Positions 34,690 through 47,119 of a stretch of DNA of 64,000 bases are shown in pieces (the first letter of the stretch is position 1; every line of letters starts with the position of its first letter). A program made the translations under genes and the position numbers. The notes below the pieces were generated by a model. The model worked only from the letters and a program-made list of their open reading frames with translations. It did not search any database and was not told the origin of the DNA. Origin of the DNA: Carettochelys insculpta (Eukaryota > Chordata > Testudines > Carettochelyidae); assembly GCF_033958435.1 (NCBI RefSeq), contig NC_134152.1:19628001-19692000 (forward strand). Direction: 5' to 3'.

Positions 34690-36158
34690 ATACTGATCTA
34701 AGCCAGATTTGCATTTTAGGAGGGCAAAACCATTCCCCTTCACTAGCCAGGGACCCCACATAAAATGTGTTACACCTGTCTTAGTTGCAATAGAATGCCT
34801 TTGGGTGACCATAAAAATCTCTCTTGTACAGTAGTAGCCTAGTAGCTAATACTCATAACACAAGCTCCACTTCCTTCTATAACACATGTATACTTCAATG
34901 CATGGCTAGCATATATAGATAATATATGCAATGCTATCCTTGAGTTTCTCCTACCTCTTTGATTAAATGGTTAAAATAAGATTAACAGGGGTGTCTGTGG
35001 TGACAATTTTCATATCTGTCTTATGCTTACAGACCACAGCCTAGGAGAACTGATCTATTATTGCCTTATATGGGTGTGTGGCTGGTGTATTGTTTGCTTA
35101 GTTTCTTCAGAGACCTTGGAAGTTGACTAAAACACTGTTTTGCCATTTAAATGCTATTTCCCAAGTGCTTGCCTCTCACATGCTTGTTTTTAGTCATAAC
35201 TGTGATCAAGTGGCTTCAGAAAGGTTTGAAACTAAATCTCTGGATGATTTTCCTTTTCTTTCAAGCTATTGCCATCTAGACTGATTTTAGTACCTGTCTG
35301 TTCAAATTCCTCATCTGGGTGTCCTTACTACACAGTAAACATAATTATTTGTTACATTTTATGCTGTTAAGATTTTTCCCATTAGGAAGCATGCGCTTTA
35401 TTAATCCAGTTCTTAATGGTGTTCTAAATCATGAAATAAGACAAAGACAATGGAGAATGTAAATGTACAGAATCAATACTCTCAGCATTGGATAAAAGAA
35501 GAGACAGGCTTTGCCAACAGTCTAATCACCCCAACTCCAAACGCACTTGCCCCACCCCGTCCCTGAAGCCCTGTCCAGCTTACTCCATCCTCCCTCCCTT
35601 TCTCCCTTGCTCTCACCAGCCCCAGCCTACTTTCACCAGGATGAGAAAAGGCAGAGCCAGCTCAGGAGGGCCTGGCCAGCAGGTGGGGCCCAAAGCAGCA
35701 CTCCGACAGTGGGGCCCAGACGTTGGATGGTGCATGCAATAGTCAATTAGCAGATGTGGTCCTGAAGGCACAGGGCCCAAGGCAACTGCCTTGCTCTCCT
35801 TGCCCTATGGCTAGGCCTGGATAGAAGTCCAGGGTGCAGCGTGGGAGGGGGATGGGCAGGCTCTGAGCTGAGGCCAAATGGTTTGGAGTCTGGGAGGAAG
35901 CTCAGGACTGAGCCTGGAGCAGGGGGTTGACATGCTGGAGGAGGTGTGGGGTGCAAGCTCTGGGAAGGAGATTGGTTGCTGGAGGAAGTTCCGGGCAGTA
36001 GGTTCAGATCTGGGAGGGGTGAGGCATGTGGGCAAGAAGGGACAATGAGATTCCATTCTGTGTTCTTTATGAAAATATGCTTGTGAAATTAATAGGACCT
36101 GAGATATGCTTTATGCAAGATAGTTCATGTAAGGCATCATTGGAAAGGTTATTTTACT
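34690..36158. other. Unassigned unique sequence
   Basis: AT-rich to 35500, then GC-rich with proline-coding artefact ORFs (35500-36060). No gene is recognised. Confidence 0.45.
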
Positions 36159-36472
36159 GGGGCCATGTCTACTCTACAGGGTTTTGTTGACAAAACTGGC
36201 ATTTTGTCAACAAAACCGGAGGAGCTTTCAAATTCCCAAGGCATTCTGTCAACAGTAAATCAACAGAATGCAGCATATTTGTCAACGGTCTTATCCTTCA
36301 CCCCACAAGGCAGAACATCATGGACAGGAAGCCAGTCTGGACATTCTGGGGGGCCCTCTGTTGACAGACAGGTCTTCTGGGACACCGGGCAGCCTGGTCT
36401 GCTGTGCTTCTGGTTGGCTGTTTTGTTGAGCGAGTGTTTTGTCGACAAATCACTGTAATCTAGACACAGCCT
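36159..36472. repeat. Miniature DNA element, TTGACA-rich family, copy 2
   Basis: The left GGCCATGTCTACTCTACAGG and the right TGTAATCTAGACACAGCCT are imperfect inverted repeats. Just inside them, GTTTTGTTGACAAAAC and TTTTGTCGACAAATC also mirror each other. The middle (GGGGGGCCCTCTGTTGACAG, TCTGCTGTGCTTCTGGTTGG) matches copy 1 at 341-640. Confidence 0.75.
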
Positions 36473-38460
36473 AAATGTAGTTATCCTCTTTGCATGCAGG
36501 TATCATTTTTGTATCTGAAGTTAGGAATATTGACTAATGTTTCTGTATTTCAGCTATGATACTTTGAGTGACTCACACTGCTGATGTTTCAGGTCTCACA
36601 GTGGAAAAGCCAGATAGGGCTAATGAGCCATCAGCAAGGACAGTGGACTGTGAAAATGCTTGGCCTCCTTATTGACTTATGAATGCTGAAGTTGGACGTT
36701 ATGATTTCTGCGTCCCTCTTCATCAATCTGTTTTTATCAGCTTAGTGGAGCAAAATCAATTTATGACTCAGAGCTGAGCTTCTCTGCTTGCAGGGGAGAG
36801 TGTCATGGGCTGGGGTCAAGTTTCTTTTGGAAGGAGATGGCATTGGAGCCGAGAGAGGAAGCCAGAGGTTGCACGAAGTAGCATAAGTGGCAATGGGACA
36901 GTCAGAGACTAGGTTGGCAGCTGCAGTGGGAGCAGGTGTGGGAGTTAACAGGATAGGATATTAAACTGACACGGAGGAGCCAAGTATTGGCTTAACTGAA
37001 AAGTAAACTAGGAAGAATGAGGTCTGTAAGAGATTGCAGGGGTGTGTGAACTGCGGAGAGGGGAGGCTGACTGATATGCAATTTCGATTTGACCCAAAAC
37101 CGTTCCAGTTCTTGAATTTGATGTAAATATTTTGGTCATTCCTAAAACAAGGGGTAAATGTCATTCTGGGGTTACTACCTCTTCTGCTTTCTTCGCCTTT
37201 CCACCCTTCTACATATGTTTATAGGTTAAAGCCCCCTGGGTACTTATCTGGGATGTGAGAGACCCAATTTCAAATCTGTGCTGTGGAACTGATGAGAAAT
37301 GAACTTTTTCAATTTTCAGATTTTTTCCCACCCGAAAAGAATTTTTTGAAAATTTTATTATGAGAGAAATGGAAAAGAAAATGCAGGTGGAAGGAGAACA
37401 TTTTATAATCTGGATGGAAAGGTGTGTTTTTGGTTTTGTTTTATTTTGGTTAGTGCAGGGACTAGGATAAAATTTCCAGCCAGTCCTGAATTTACTGGAA
37501 CTAGTTGTCCCTTCTCTGTCAATAGACCCTTAGAAATGCATGGTTTGGAGTGTGCCATTTTTGTTACATAATGGAATTTAAAAGGCAAAAGCCATTCTGG
37601 GCACTGCTGATATGACATCAGTGAGACCCAATCAGAAAGCTACATTTGTGCTCTGAGTTCTGAAGCCATTTCAGAATGAATTAAACAGGAGCCTGTAAAA
37701 CATAAAAGTTCTTGTAGGACCTCATGAAGAATGCATCATCAGGTGGCATAAGTGGTCCAACCCAGGACGCAGCACATCCTGCAGAAGAACTGAAAACCCT
37801 AACTTTCTGAACACCGCTGCTGAAGGAATAGGAAATTTGAGAGATGGCCGCAATTAATTTCCAAGTTCCAGAAAAGTTTAAAAGCTCTCTAATAATAACA
37901 ATGACACCCACTTATTAATTTGTCTTTTAATTACTGATAGTAAGCATGGTGAGTAAAAGAAAGCTGTCTTGCTTGTAGTCACCAAATTTTATCTGAATTT
38001 CAGACAAAGAGTTTGGCAGATCACCAGCTAAAATATTACATAGCATATGAAAGAAGCATGAATATCGGGTGTTTACAGACCTTCTGCTTTTTGCTTTCAA
38101 CTCACTGCATTGCCTCCAGAGTATTTAAAAATAATGAACCGTTATGCCTGTAAATCACTGTTTGAACTGCTACAAATATTGCACTAGTTCCCCATGTGAA
38201 AATATTCTCTTTTAAAAGAACCTGTGCTAAAAGGCACAAGAAAACTTAATTCATAGAAAGTCACATCTTGTAGAGATATTAGAACTCATGAAACTTCTCA
38301 CTGAAGTTAGGTTTCCTTGAATATTCTTAAAATCTGTCAAAGGAATATATAGGGAAAAATTGTGTCCCAGAACTACTCTGCTGATGCCAACAAATCTGCA
38401 TCCTTTGCCTGTGACATCTGACTTAGATGATGAAGATGACATGCGCCAGTCCTCTCTGCT
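36473..38460. other. Unassigned, possibly including the 5' part of a hAT fossil
   Basis: Most is unique and AT-rich. The last ~200 bp before 38461 may belong to the hAT coding fossil that follows, but no clear motif is visible in it. Confidence 0.4.
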
Positions 38461-38730
38461 TTGGATTATTATTGCACAGAATGCACCATCCACATGGACG
38501 CATGTCCTCTGGAATGGTGGTTGAAGCATGACAGGACATATGAATCCGCAGTGCATATGACACCTAACTGTCTTTCAACATCAGCTGCAATGGTGCCTGG
38601 TGAACATCTGTTCTCACTTTCAGGTGACAATATAAATGAGAAGTGGGAAGCAATAACTCCTGCAAATGATAATCAAACTTATTTTTGTGAGCGATTGGCT
38701 GAACAAAAAGTAGCACTGTGTGGGCTAGTA
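38461..38730 (+). pseudogene. hAT transposase C-terminal dimerisation domain fragment
   Basis: The frame encodes MDACPLEWWLKHDRTYES, then GEHLFSLSGDNINEKWEAIT and PANDNQTYFCERLAEQK. This matches the hATC signature: PL.WW..…P.LA..A...L..PAT.VP.ERLFS..G…K…L.P.NV..L..L..WL. The usual ERLFS has become EHLFS, and the last motif is degraded. The frame stays open into unrelated sequence to 38943. No terminal inverted repeats could be assigned. It is a fossil of an autonomous hAT element. Confidence 0.85.
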
Positions 38731-39084
38731 GGTGGGGAGAGGGGGGATGGTCCAACAGATTTGCTGGGCCCCTGGGCAAAATGGGAGGGGAATCAGTCAG
38801 TGCTCCTGGAAGGGGCAGAGCCTTGGTCAGAAGGGGTAGGGCTGGAGGTAGCCAGTGTTTGCTGCTACCTGGAGTGCGCTGTCACATCCTTACCTCCCTG
38901 GCAATGTGAGCACTGTGCGCGTTGTATTCTGTGGTTTAATTGAAATGAATATATTTGAAAATGTAGAAAACATCCACAATTAGTTACATAAATGGCATTT
39001 CATTATTGTTTAACAGCATGACTAATGTTTGGCAGCCCGACTTTTAATATTCCTGGATTCCTGCAGGTGTATTGTATATGTAGC
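38731..39084. other. Unassigned GC-moderate sequence
   Basis: The AACAGATTTGCTGGGCCCCT segment near 38755 resembles 30625-30650. Otherwise nothing is recognised. Confidence 0.4.
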
Positions 39085-39925
39085 CGTCATAGAGTGAGAG
39101 CACTGAATGGGACCTTGGGAGGTTTTCTAGTCCAGTCCCCTGCACTCAAGTAAGTACTATCTAGACCAGCCCCGGCAGATGTTTGCTTCAACCTGCTCTA
39201 AATACCTCTGGTGCTGGAAAGTCCATAAGTTCCTGAAGCAATTTATTCCAGTGCTTCACTGCTCCGATAGGAAGTTTTTACTAATGTTCAACCTAAATCT
39301 CTCTTGCTTCAGTTTAAGCCCATTCATTGCTTCTTGTCCTATTTACACAGGTCAAAGAGAGGTTACACTTTTCTTCCTCCTCCCTCAGCAACCACAGAGG
39401 TACTTGAAAACTGTCATATGTCCCCCCTCAGATTCCTCTTCCCCAGACTAAACAAACACAATTTTTTCATCTTCCCTCATAGATCATGTTTTCTGGATAT
39501 TTAGTCATTTTTGTTACTCTCCTCTGGACTTTCTTCCATATGTCCACATTTTTCCTGAAATGCAGCATCCAGAACCAAGCCTCCGTTTGAAGCCTAATTA
39601 GCACAGAGTAGAGCAGAAGAATTATTGTTAGTGTCTTGCTTACAACAGTCCTGCTAATGTTTGCTTGTTTTGCAGCCCTGTTATACTGCTGACTATATTT
39701 AGCTTTTGGTCCACCATGACACCACCAAAGCCTTTCTTCAGTACTGCTTCCTAGGCAGTCATTTCCCATTTTACATGCACATACGCAACTGATTGTTCCT
39801 TCCTAAGTGCAATATTTTGCATTTGGACTTACTGAATTTCATCCTATTTTCTTCAGGCCATTACTTCAGTTTGTCCAGATAATTTTGAATTTTAATCCTA
39901 TACTCCAAAGTATTTGCAACCCCTC
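39085..39925 (-). mobile_element. CR1 LINE 3' half, old copy
   Basis: The plus-strand left end (GTCATAGAGTGAGAGCACTG, then GGACCTTGGGAGG and CCAGTCCCCTGCACTCAAG) is the reverse complement of a CR1 3' UTR. Further right, minus-strand codons give HFRKNVDIWKKVQRRVTKMT, typical of CR1 ORF2 C-terminal sequence (K..K..…E..QRR.TKM). It is more diverged than the copy at 32.3 kb. Frames are broken. Confidence 0.85.
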
Positions 39926-39951
39926 CCCACTTGTTGTTATCCTTAAACTTT

Positions 39952-40200
39952 ATGGCTACATCTACACTAGCATTACTCTTTCTGTAGGAAGAAGAGGCTT
40001 TCAAAGTCTGGGGGGGTCCTTTCGGAAGGCTCCCGTCTACACAGGCAGCACGCTATTCGAAAGGGATGCTTTCGAACCATGTGTGGCCAGTATTATGCTA
40101 ACGAGTGCTGCATATTCATAGTAATGCCTCATTAGCATCTGCCGATGTGGCTTGTTACCATGCCCCTTCCAAAAGGAAGAGGCTAGGGTAGATGTGGCCT
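39952..40200. repeat. Harbinger-type MITE, short
   Basis: The left ATGGCTACATCTACACTAGC is inverse to the right GCTAGGGTAGATGTGGCC. The trinucleotides beside the ends (TTA, TAA) fit the TWA duplication of PIF/Harbinger elements. Inside are GGTCCTTTCGGAAGG, TATTCGAAAGG and CATTAGCATCTGCC, shared with the fold-back family at 17 kb; one arm is largely deleted. Confidence 0.8.
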
Positions 40201-40246
40201 AAGAGATTTTTCCATCAACATAACGGGTGAAGAACTATGCACTAAG

Positions 40247-40632
40247 CCTGGGTTGCCCATCACTGATTAGTGAGCAACCCTCCTTCATCTCAGTGGGATG
40301 CAAGATTGCCATAACTAAAATGATCTGTAGGGATAGGGTAGTTTGGCTAAGTGTGCTTTGCAGATCTAGAATTTGACTGAACTGTGGCAGCGCATGGATT
40401 GGATGAAAAGGGTGTGCTCAGCTCTCACAGTCAATGCTGTGGGTAGTCAGCACATACCTCATTTCATGTTCCATTGCTTTCCCTGTATGTCATGTTAGTA
40501 ATATCAGTAGGAAAAAAAAAAGGTGTGGATGGAAACTGAACGACTGTTGCAACCCTGAGCAGGAGCAATGGTAAACAAAATGTCTCTTGGGCCACACATA
40601 CAACCCTGATGGGCCACAGGGTGCCCATCACT
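40247..40632. mobile_element. hAT-like element with perfect 8-bp TSD
   Basis: The unit is bounded by GCACTAAG on both sides (40239-40246 and 40633-40640). It ends GGGCCACAGGGTGCCCATCACT, like the right end of hAT elements with ...TTGCCCACCACTG. The left end CCTGGGTTGCCCATCACT does not pair well with it, so the terminal inverted repeat is damaged. It is non-coding. Confidence 0.65.
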
Positions 40633-40640
40633 GCACTAAG

Positions 40641-42997
40641 GGCCTGATCAAAAGCCCTCTGAAATCAATGGAAAGATGACTATTTCTGTCAATGGGATTT
40701 GAATAAGGATGTAAGGCCTTAGTGGGATTATTCATGAGCTTATGTTGTGAATATGTGTGTCTTGTTGGACTGAGGCCTCCAGTAGTTGTCTTTTAACTTA
40801 ATTTGCTGCAAGTTTTCCCTTTAACTTGCTTGGTGTTGGAAAAAGAGCAGTGTTTTGCGATGGGGATGGTGGAAGAACAGGGTGTTGTTTCTTCCTAAAC
40901 TTCCCTGCATCCTCTGTATTCGTACCAGACCCCTCTGTTGTTATGGTAATGGATCCATTGGATGTAAAAGTAAAACTTCTCTGCATTTCAGTAATCTAAA
41001 ACTTAATTGTGCCTGATTCTCAGCTGCATGCAATAAAACCTTCATTTTAAGGTCCAACCTTGCAAACACTATCAAGAGTTGTACTTACTACCGTAAATCC
41101 CCACTGAAAGAAATAGAACTAGTTCTGCTGATAACTCCATACCCCATAGCTCTTTGACAGTATTTGAGTGCACTGCATTCAGAAATTTTTGACTGCAAAT
41201 ATGTCTTTACTTCTTCTCATAATACCATCCTTCATCTGCAGGGATTTTAAAAGTTGCCTACTGAAGGATTGGGATAGCTTGAAAATGGCTTTGTTCCCTT
41301 ATCTTCAAACCACATACAACCCATCACTGAATACTGCTCCTTGATAAGTTCAGTGAACTTTACCACAATAATTGAAACATATGGTGGCTGGGCCTTTAAA
41401 TATATGTTGGGATTCTAGTTATTTACAGGTGTTCTGTTTTCCCTACCACCTCTTCTGTCTCTACCTTTTTGTTGTTGTTTTTGTTGTTTTTCATGTTCAG
41501 AAAAAATTTTGTTTCAATATATGTATCTTTCATAACATAAATTGAGGGTAGAGGGAATAGAAGGAAGACACATATACTTGGCTGAATTGCTCACAAAAAT
41601 ACTAGGTTTATATGCCTTATATCTCCTCAAATCAAATAAAGTATTTGACAAAGAAAAATGGGTTTGCATTAAGTACTTAAAGCCACCACAGTAACTGATG
41701 TCATTTTGTAGATGACAGTAGGCTTAAAGCAATAGTAAAATATGAGACTCTTTCTGGCTCTTGTGTGTACATTTTATAAATGGCAGATGTGGTACAGTTA
41801 TCCATTGGCCTGAATTTACATACATCACATGTTTTTGGAGAAATTAAAAATCTTAATTGAGGGAACAGAGCTATAACCTTATCACCATTCAGGTGAGGAC
41901 ATTTTTATCTGTTACTACACAGTGTGTGCAACTGATTTCTAAAATGCGACATTATTATTCATGCAAAGTAAAAGACAGATGCAGTTCAGGTTTGTGAAAC
42001 TGTGGGAAGTGACTCTTTTTAACCTTTAGTCTAATTGAAAAGGGGCAATATTCTAATGCAAATTTAGTAATTATTTAATACTGCCCAAAGCAAAGAGATA
42101 TATAATATGTTTATGTTGACATTATGCAACCCAGAAGCCAAGCAGTTACCACTGCAAAAAAAAAAAAGCACATCAGAAGGTGCACAAATGGTGCCAGACT
42201 GCAACAGGTGAAAGGTTGCAATGTTGAAGAAAGCAATAATTAAGCAAATGCCTGTTTACATGACTTTCCTAATCCTTTTGCAACTGAAAAAGTTAGTTAT
42301 TGCTTTTAAAAATACTTAATTCTCTCTCCTGTCTCCCCGCCAACATCCCTCCAGGACTATATTGTGAAACTGGTCCTCTTGTAAGTGCATGCCAACCATC
42401 TGAGGAGGATCAGAATGAAGTAGTCCTACCTGATGCATCTGATTTCACCTGGCACTCTTCATCTATGTCACCTCTTGGGTCTTGTCTAGTCTAATACATG
42501 CCTTGGTCGAGTCTTCTGTTGCTGCTACCTGCTGAAGATCTACAGACTACCCTTGAACATTATTGGTATATTTTACTATGATCTGTTTATATTGCACTCG
42601 CACATGGAAGTGTCCAACAGTGGGGATTCTGTTGTAACAAACACTACGCAAGCATATTGTACATGGCGTTCCCTGTTCCAAAGAGCTTATGATAAACTAA
42701 AAAGAGGTTTGGTCTGTTTATAAGATCTATGATATCCTGCAAATGCTAATATGGCCATATGGTACATGTCCAGACCAAAGGGCTGAAGGGACCGTATGGC
42801 AGAGATCACTTTTTAAGAGCAGGTTGTGGGGGTTGACAGAATTGCTGTTTACCTGTGCAAGGTGTGTGTGTGTTGGGGGGAGTGGCTCCACACTCCCAAA
42901 AGAGGTGAGGTCTGGAGAGGATGGGGCAGCCAGCCCTCAGCACTGCCAGAATGTATTGAACCACCCCTTCCCACTTCCCCAGCAGCCCTCAGCTCTG
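40641..42997. other. Mostly unique sequence with ancient repeat fragments
   Basis: 40640-40740 and 41040-41110 carry fragments of the old CAATGG palindromic repeat. 42640-42700 (TATTGTACATGGCGTTCCCT, CCAAAGAGCTTATGATAAA) resembles the ancient SINE block at 61780. An A-run is at 42155-42166. Confidence 0.45.
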
Positions 42998-43120
42998 CCA
43001 GCAGTTCTGACAGCCATTTAAGGGGACTGGGGCTTCAGGCCACTGCCACTGCTGCAGTAGCAGCAGCATCTGGGAGTCCAAAGCGCTTTTGAATTGCCAG
43101 GCCCTGGAGCAGTTGCCCTA
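42998..43120. repeat. GC-rich fold-back repeat with TTTAAA borders, copy 2
   Basis: GCCATTTAAGGGGACTGGGG, CCACTGCCACTGCTGCAGTA and GGGAGTCCAAAGCGCTTTTG show the same order as copy 1, with inverse arms around CTGCAG. Confidence 0.6.
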
Positions 43121-43149
43121 TTCCCTTTTCCTTCCCCCACAGGTGGGCC

Positions 43150-43273
43150 TGAGACCAGGCTAGAGAAATACCTGTCAGGGATGATCTCGATGGTGCTTGG
43201 TCTGCCATGAGTGCAGGGATTGTACTTGATGACCTCTCAATGTTCCTTTCAATTCTAGTCTAAGGTTCTATGC
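43150..43273 (+). mobile_element. CR1 LINE 3' tail
   Basis: GGATGATCTCGATGGTGCTT, TGCCATGAGTGCAGGGATTG and ACTTGATGACCTCTCAATG form a CR1 3' UTR on the plus strand. It ends near AGGTTCTATG. It is severely 5'-truncated, as usual for CR1. Confidence 0.85.
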
Positions 43274-45127
43274 AATATATTTTACATAATATTATTTATT
43301 CATTCTAGTCTTCTTCTCTAACCAGCCTCTGCTAACAGATGCATGTCAGGCTGCAGGTGAAACAGCTGTGCTCTTTATTTTGTGATTTTGACAGATACAG
43401 ACATTTAGAAAACACACACAGAATTTTTCTAGAGTTTTCACATCAAATAGCTTTTAAATTTAGTGTCAAACAGAGCTGCTTATAACTTTCCTGTTGTTTT
43501 TCACAGATTAAGATGTTCCATTGTAGATGTTGCATTCCCTCTTAGAGGGCCACATTCTCCATCTCTGCTTCTGTGAATCTTTTTCCTAGCTGGAAGCATA
43601 GAGTAAGTTAGAAATTATATTGATTTCTATTTAATTACCATTCTAGCATCTTCTAGGAGAGGAAAAACCTAAGGACAGATCCTCACCTGGGATAAGGCAC
43701 AGGGTTTCTTTAATGCATATACTGTAAAGCATATGCTAGAGCATAAACTAAACTGTGCGAAAGTGGAAAATCTCTGATGGATTTCAGAAAAAAAATCAGC
43801 AAAGCCAGGAAAGTTTCACATCTTGTGTTTTCATTTTCCCAGCCTGGCAGCACCACTGCATATGGAGCTCCAGGCTTTCCAGCTAGCCAGAGTGTTGTGG
43901 GCCTGGCCACTGCCACCTTTTTTGGGAGGCAATGCCTTCCATTGCCTCTATTCTCCATCACTCATGCATTTGCATATCTATATTTAATATGTTTTGCTTC
44001 ACAACTATATTCCTTTTTTTTTTCTTAGGCTGTTCTGCATAAGAAATTTGCACTGGTTTTACCTTAATTGCTTTTAAGACAACATAGTTAAATTGATGCA
44101 AAAGGCTGCATGGAGACATTTTTGATTTAAGAATGGCTTATTTTAGTTTTGTTACACAGACTTGAGCTAAACCAAAATAATTCATTGTAATGTTAGGGTA
44201 TGAATGTCCACACTAAGATTTGTACAGGTTTGACTACACTGACTTAAATTCTAACCTTAGCTTGTACCAATGGCTGCACAAAAAGATTACAGGTTCTTAG
44301 GTACTGTACCTGGCAACAGGAATCATTGGCCAGTAAAACTGCATGTTGCACATCAATTAAAAAAAAGTCAGCACATTTGAGGCTTTGTAGTTTAAAACAT
44401 TAATATTAGGTTTCTGATCTAGCTGAACAAATTGAGATAGGACGACTATCTTCAGGCACATAAACAGTATTAGGAATGTTCCATTCTTCTCAAAAAGTGA
44501 ATGTTACTGATTTGCTTTAAGCATGACTTTTTCAGACATTCCCCATTCCTGCTATTCTTCTTTACAGTGCTTACTGATTAGTTATGAGAAGGCTGACCCC
44601 TACCACCAATTACAAGTTTTGAACTTGGTACATTAAGAGCACAATGCCAGTAACTAGTGATAGCAGGTCAAGGCTTTTGGCAGGTCTGGACTAAAAGTAT
44701 TATGAATTACTCAATGATTGTTGCACTATGGTTTGAATAGTATTTTAAATACTAATCCCGATGTCATCTAACCTTTAGTAAGGTTGCACTGAGCTGAATT
44801 TCTGCAAAGGGTCTTTTTGTACAAAAGAACTGGAGGCACACACAGAAATAAGGCTAATGCGTACGTCAGTTTCTGGTAGGTAAGCCTGCTCATTAGTTGA
44901 ATGAAGCTTTCTTTTATGCTTTTTGCAGAGTGCCTTTCATTGTACCCTTATTCCATCTTAAAATAAATCTGTTTGACTTCTTGCATTGACACCAATTTCA
45001 TTATACATTCTGCTTTACCAGCTGCAAGGAAAGCTGCCACATGCAGGGATGGAAAATGGCAAGGAGGTCAGGTCTGGGCAACAGCAATGAGGAATGGGAT
45101 TGGTCCCACAGACAATTTCAGAGCTGC
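43274..45127. other. Unassigned unique sequence
   Basis: AT-rich; no recognised gene. 44190-44250 (ATGTCCACACTAAGATTTG) is faintly like a TCTACAC terminus but no partner was found. Confidence 0.45.
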
Positions 45128-45365
45128 TGATGTGGGGAGGAAGATAACGAAAAGGGCAGCTGCCCTAGAGCCTGGAGATTTAAAAAATCCTGGGGCTCTC
45201 TGCCATTGCTATCACTGCAGTAGCAGTGGTCCGAGGCCTGAGTGCTGTGGGCCAGGAGGTGCTGAAGTGGCTGCCCTGCCCCTTCTGCCTGAGGCTCTGC
45301 TCCTTTGGGAGGCTTGGGGCCAACACCCCATACCTTCCCCGGGGGCCTGTCAATGCTACTGGACA
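45128..45365. repeat. GC-rich fold-back repeat with TTTAAA borders, copy 3
   Basis: GGCAGCTGCCCTAGAGCCTG, GATTTAAAAAATCCTGGGGC and CACTGCAGTAGCAGTGG match copies 1 and 2. The distal half is less certain. A 208-codon minus-strand ORF (45180-45806) spans this and copy 4 and is not a real gene. Confidence 0.55.
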
Positions 45366-45471
45366 ATTGTTAGACTTGTCATTTGTGATAGACGTCTGGT
45401 CTAACAAAATATCATAAGAAGCTCTCCCAGAAGTTCCAGGGAGCTTACACAAATGCTCAAGCCCAGTGATA

Positions 45472-45605
45472 GGAGGCAGAGGGGGCAGCTGCCCTAGGGC
45501 GTAGCAATTTAGAAGGTCCTGGGCACCCAGCTGCCACCACCACCACTCCAGCCGCATTGTTGACACCAGATGGAGCTCTAAGCCCTTTAAATCACCACCA
45601 GAGGC
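45472..45605. repeat. GC-rich fold-back repeat with TTTAAA borders, copy 4
   Basis: It repeats GGGCAGCTGCCCTAGGGC, CAATTTAGAAGGTCCTGGGC and, at the far side, AGCCCTTTAAATCACCACCA. It lies only about 110 bp from copy 3 in the same orientation. Confidence 0.55.
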
Positions 45606-45847
45606 CTGGGTGGTATGGAAGGGACAGCTGGGGAAGGCTAGCCCTCTTGCACACACAACCACACACACCCTTCTACCTGATTTGGAGTGCCCCACCCCAT
45701 CTTGCACAAAGGCTTGACAAGTCCGTTGAGCACCCTGCGACTGTTTAATCTTGCACACTATGAATAATTCAGTTGTCTTCAATGTATAACTTGACTTCTT
45801 CCACATCTGAAGTTATGCATGCGCGTCAGTGTTTGTAGAGTGGTGCA

Positions 45848-46080
45848 TAGAACCATGGAAATGTAAGAGCAGAAAGGATCTTGATTGGGTCATTTGGTCC
45901 AGTCTCATCACTGAGGCAGGAATCAGTGTGATCAAGACCATCCGTGACAGATGTTTCTTATCTGTTCTTAACAGCCTTCAAGGACAGTGATTCCATAATC
46001 TTGCTAGGTAATTTGTTTCAGTATTTTACTGCCTTTAGTAGATATTGTTGGTTTATTAAGGGCCATGCTGAGATCTGACC
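45848..46080 (-). mobile_element. CR1 LINE 3' region, old copy
   Basis: Plus-strand AGAACCATGGAAATGTAAGA, GGATCTTGATTGGGTCATTT and GGTCCAGTCTCATCACTGAG, then TCCATAATCTTGCTAGGTAA. This is the reverse complement of a CR1-type 3' UTR followed by the ORF2 end. It is highly diverged with no intact frame. Confidence 0.75.
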
Positions 46081-46669
46081 ATAGTAGAATCACTAGACTT
46101 CCACTGCATGTGGCCATACAGGCTGCAGGATTAACAGACCTTCACAGGATAGCTTTGAGAGCGTGCCACTGGCAGACTGTGAGAAGGGCTTGGTGGGTAC
46201 TGGAGGGGTCAGTGGGCCTGTGAATAGGAAGATTATCTCCGGGGCTTAGCCTTGCATGTAGTGGCTGTGTGTCAGGCAGGGTTGAAGTCTGAGGGCAGTC
46301 CTTGAGAGGACATGCAGGTCCTCAGAGCTGTGCCCCAGCAGAGAGAAGAAAGTTGAGACCATCCTAACCCTCTGGGTAATCAGCCCACATACAGTTCATT
46401 TACTCTACTGCCTGCCAGGACTGTGTCTTAGCTCCTAGAAAGTGTTGTAGTTATAAACGGCGCCTTATTACAGAACGTTACATGCTCGCTCTGTATAATT
46501 AGAATTGTTGCAATTTTGTGTCTATCACAGTGATGTTTGAAAATGGTAGTCTACAGTTACAGCAAAACAATTGCAACCCAGTGTGTAAAGATGGGTCACT
46601 TCCAGGAAAGACTGGGCTGTCCACAGCATTTAAAGTAGACAGAAGTGTCTGCACTGAAGTTCTTCAGTA
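46081..46669. other. Unassigned unique sequence
   Basis: No recognised gene or transposon terminus. Confidence 0.5.
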
Positions 46670-47119
46670 AAAGGCCGTGACTACACTAGCAAGTTCTTTT
46701 GAAATATTTTTTGAAAGAAGGAGCTCTTTTGAAATACCTAGCAGAGCCTGTACACACAAAAAGTGTTCTTTTGAAATTAAATCAAAAAAATGCAGCACTA
46801 CTTTCGAAAGTGCTCTTCCGTTCCCATTTCGGGAAAACCACCTTCTTTCAAAAGCTTCTTTTGACAGAAAATGTGTGTAGATGCGCCGTGGGCCCTTTTC
46901 TCCAAAAAAGCAGTCTTCAGTCCTCATGGCTCCTGATTTTTCGATCCCTGGCCCGTTTTTTCTAAAGAGCAGGGATTGTGTGGATGCTGTCTTTCACAAG
47001 AGCAGATTACTCTTTTGATTCCCTTTTTTGTGTGTGGATGTGCTCTTTCAAAAAAAGTTCTTTCAGGAGAGATCTTCCATAAGGCCTTCTTTCGAAAGAT
47101 AGGTGTAATGTAGACATAA
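46670..47119. repeat. Harbinger-type MITE rich in TTCTTTCGAAAG
   Basis: The left AAGGCCGTGACTACACTAGC is an eroded partner of the right TGTAATGTAGACATAAGC. The body is full of TTTTGAAAT, CTTTCGAAAG and TTCTTTCAAAAGC palindromic motifs, as in 28775-29037. It is non-coding. Confidence 0.7.

Noticed and set aside
45180..45806. 208-codon minus-strand ORF, the longest here
   Set aside because: It crosses two copies of a GC-rich fold-back repeat and unrelated unique sequence. No domain or coding signature.
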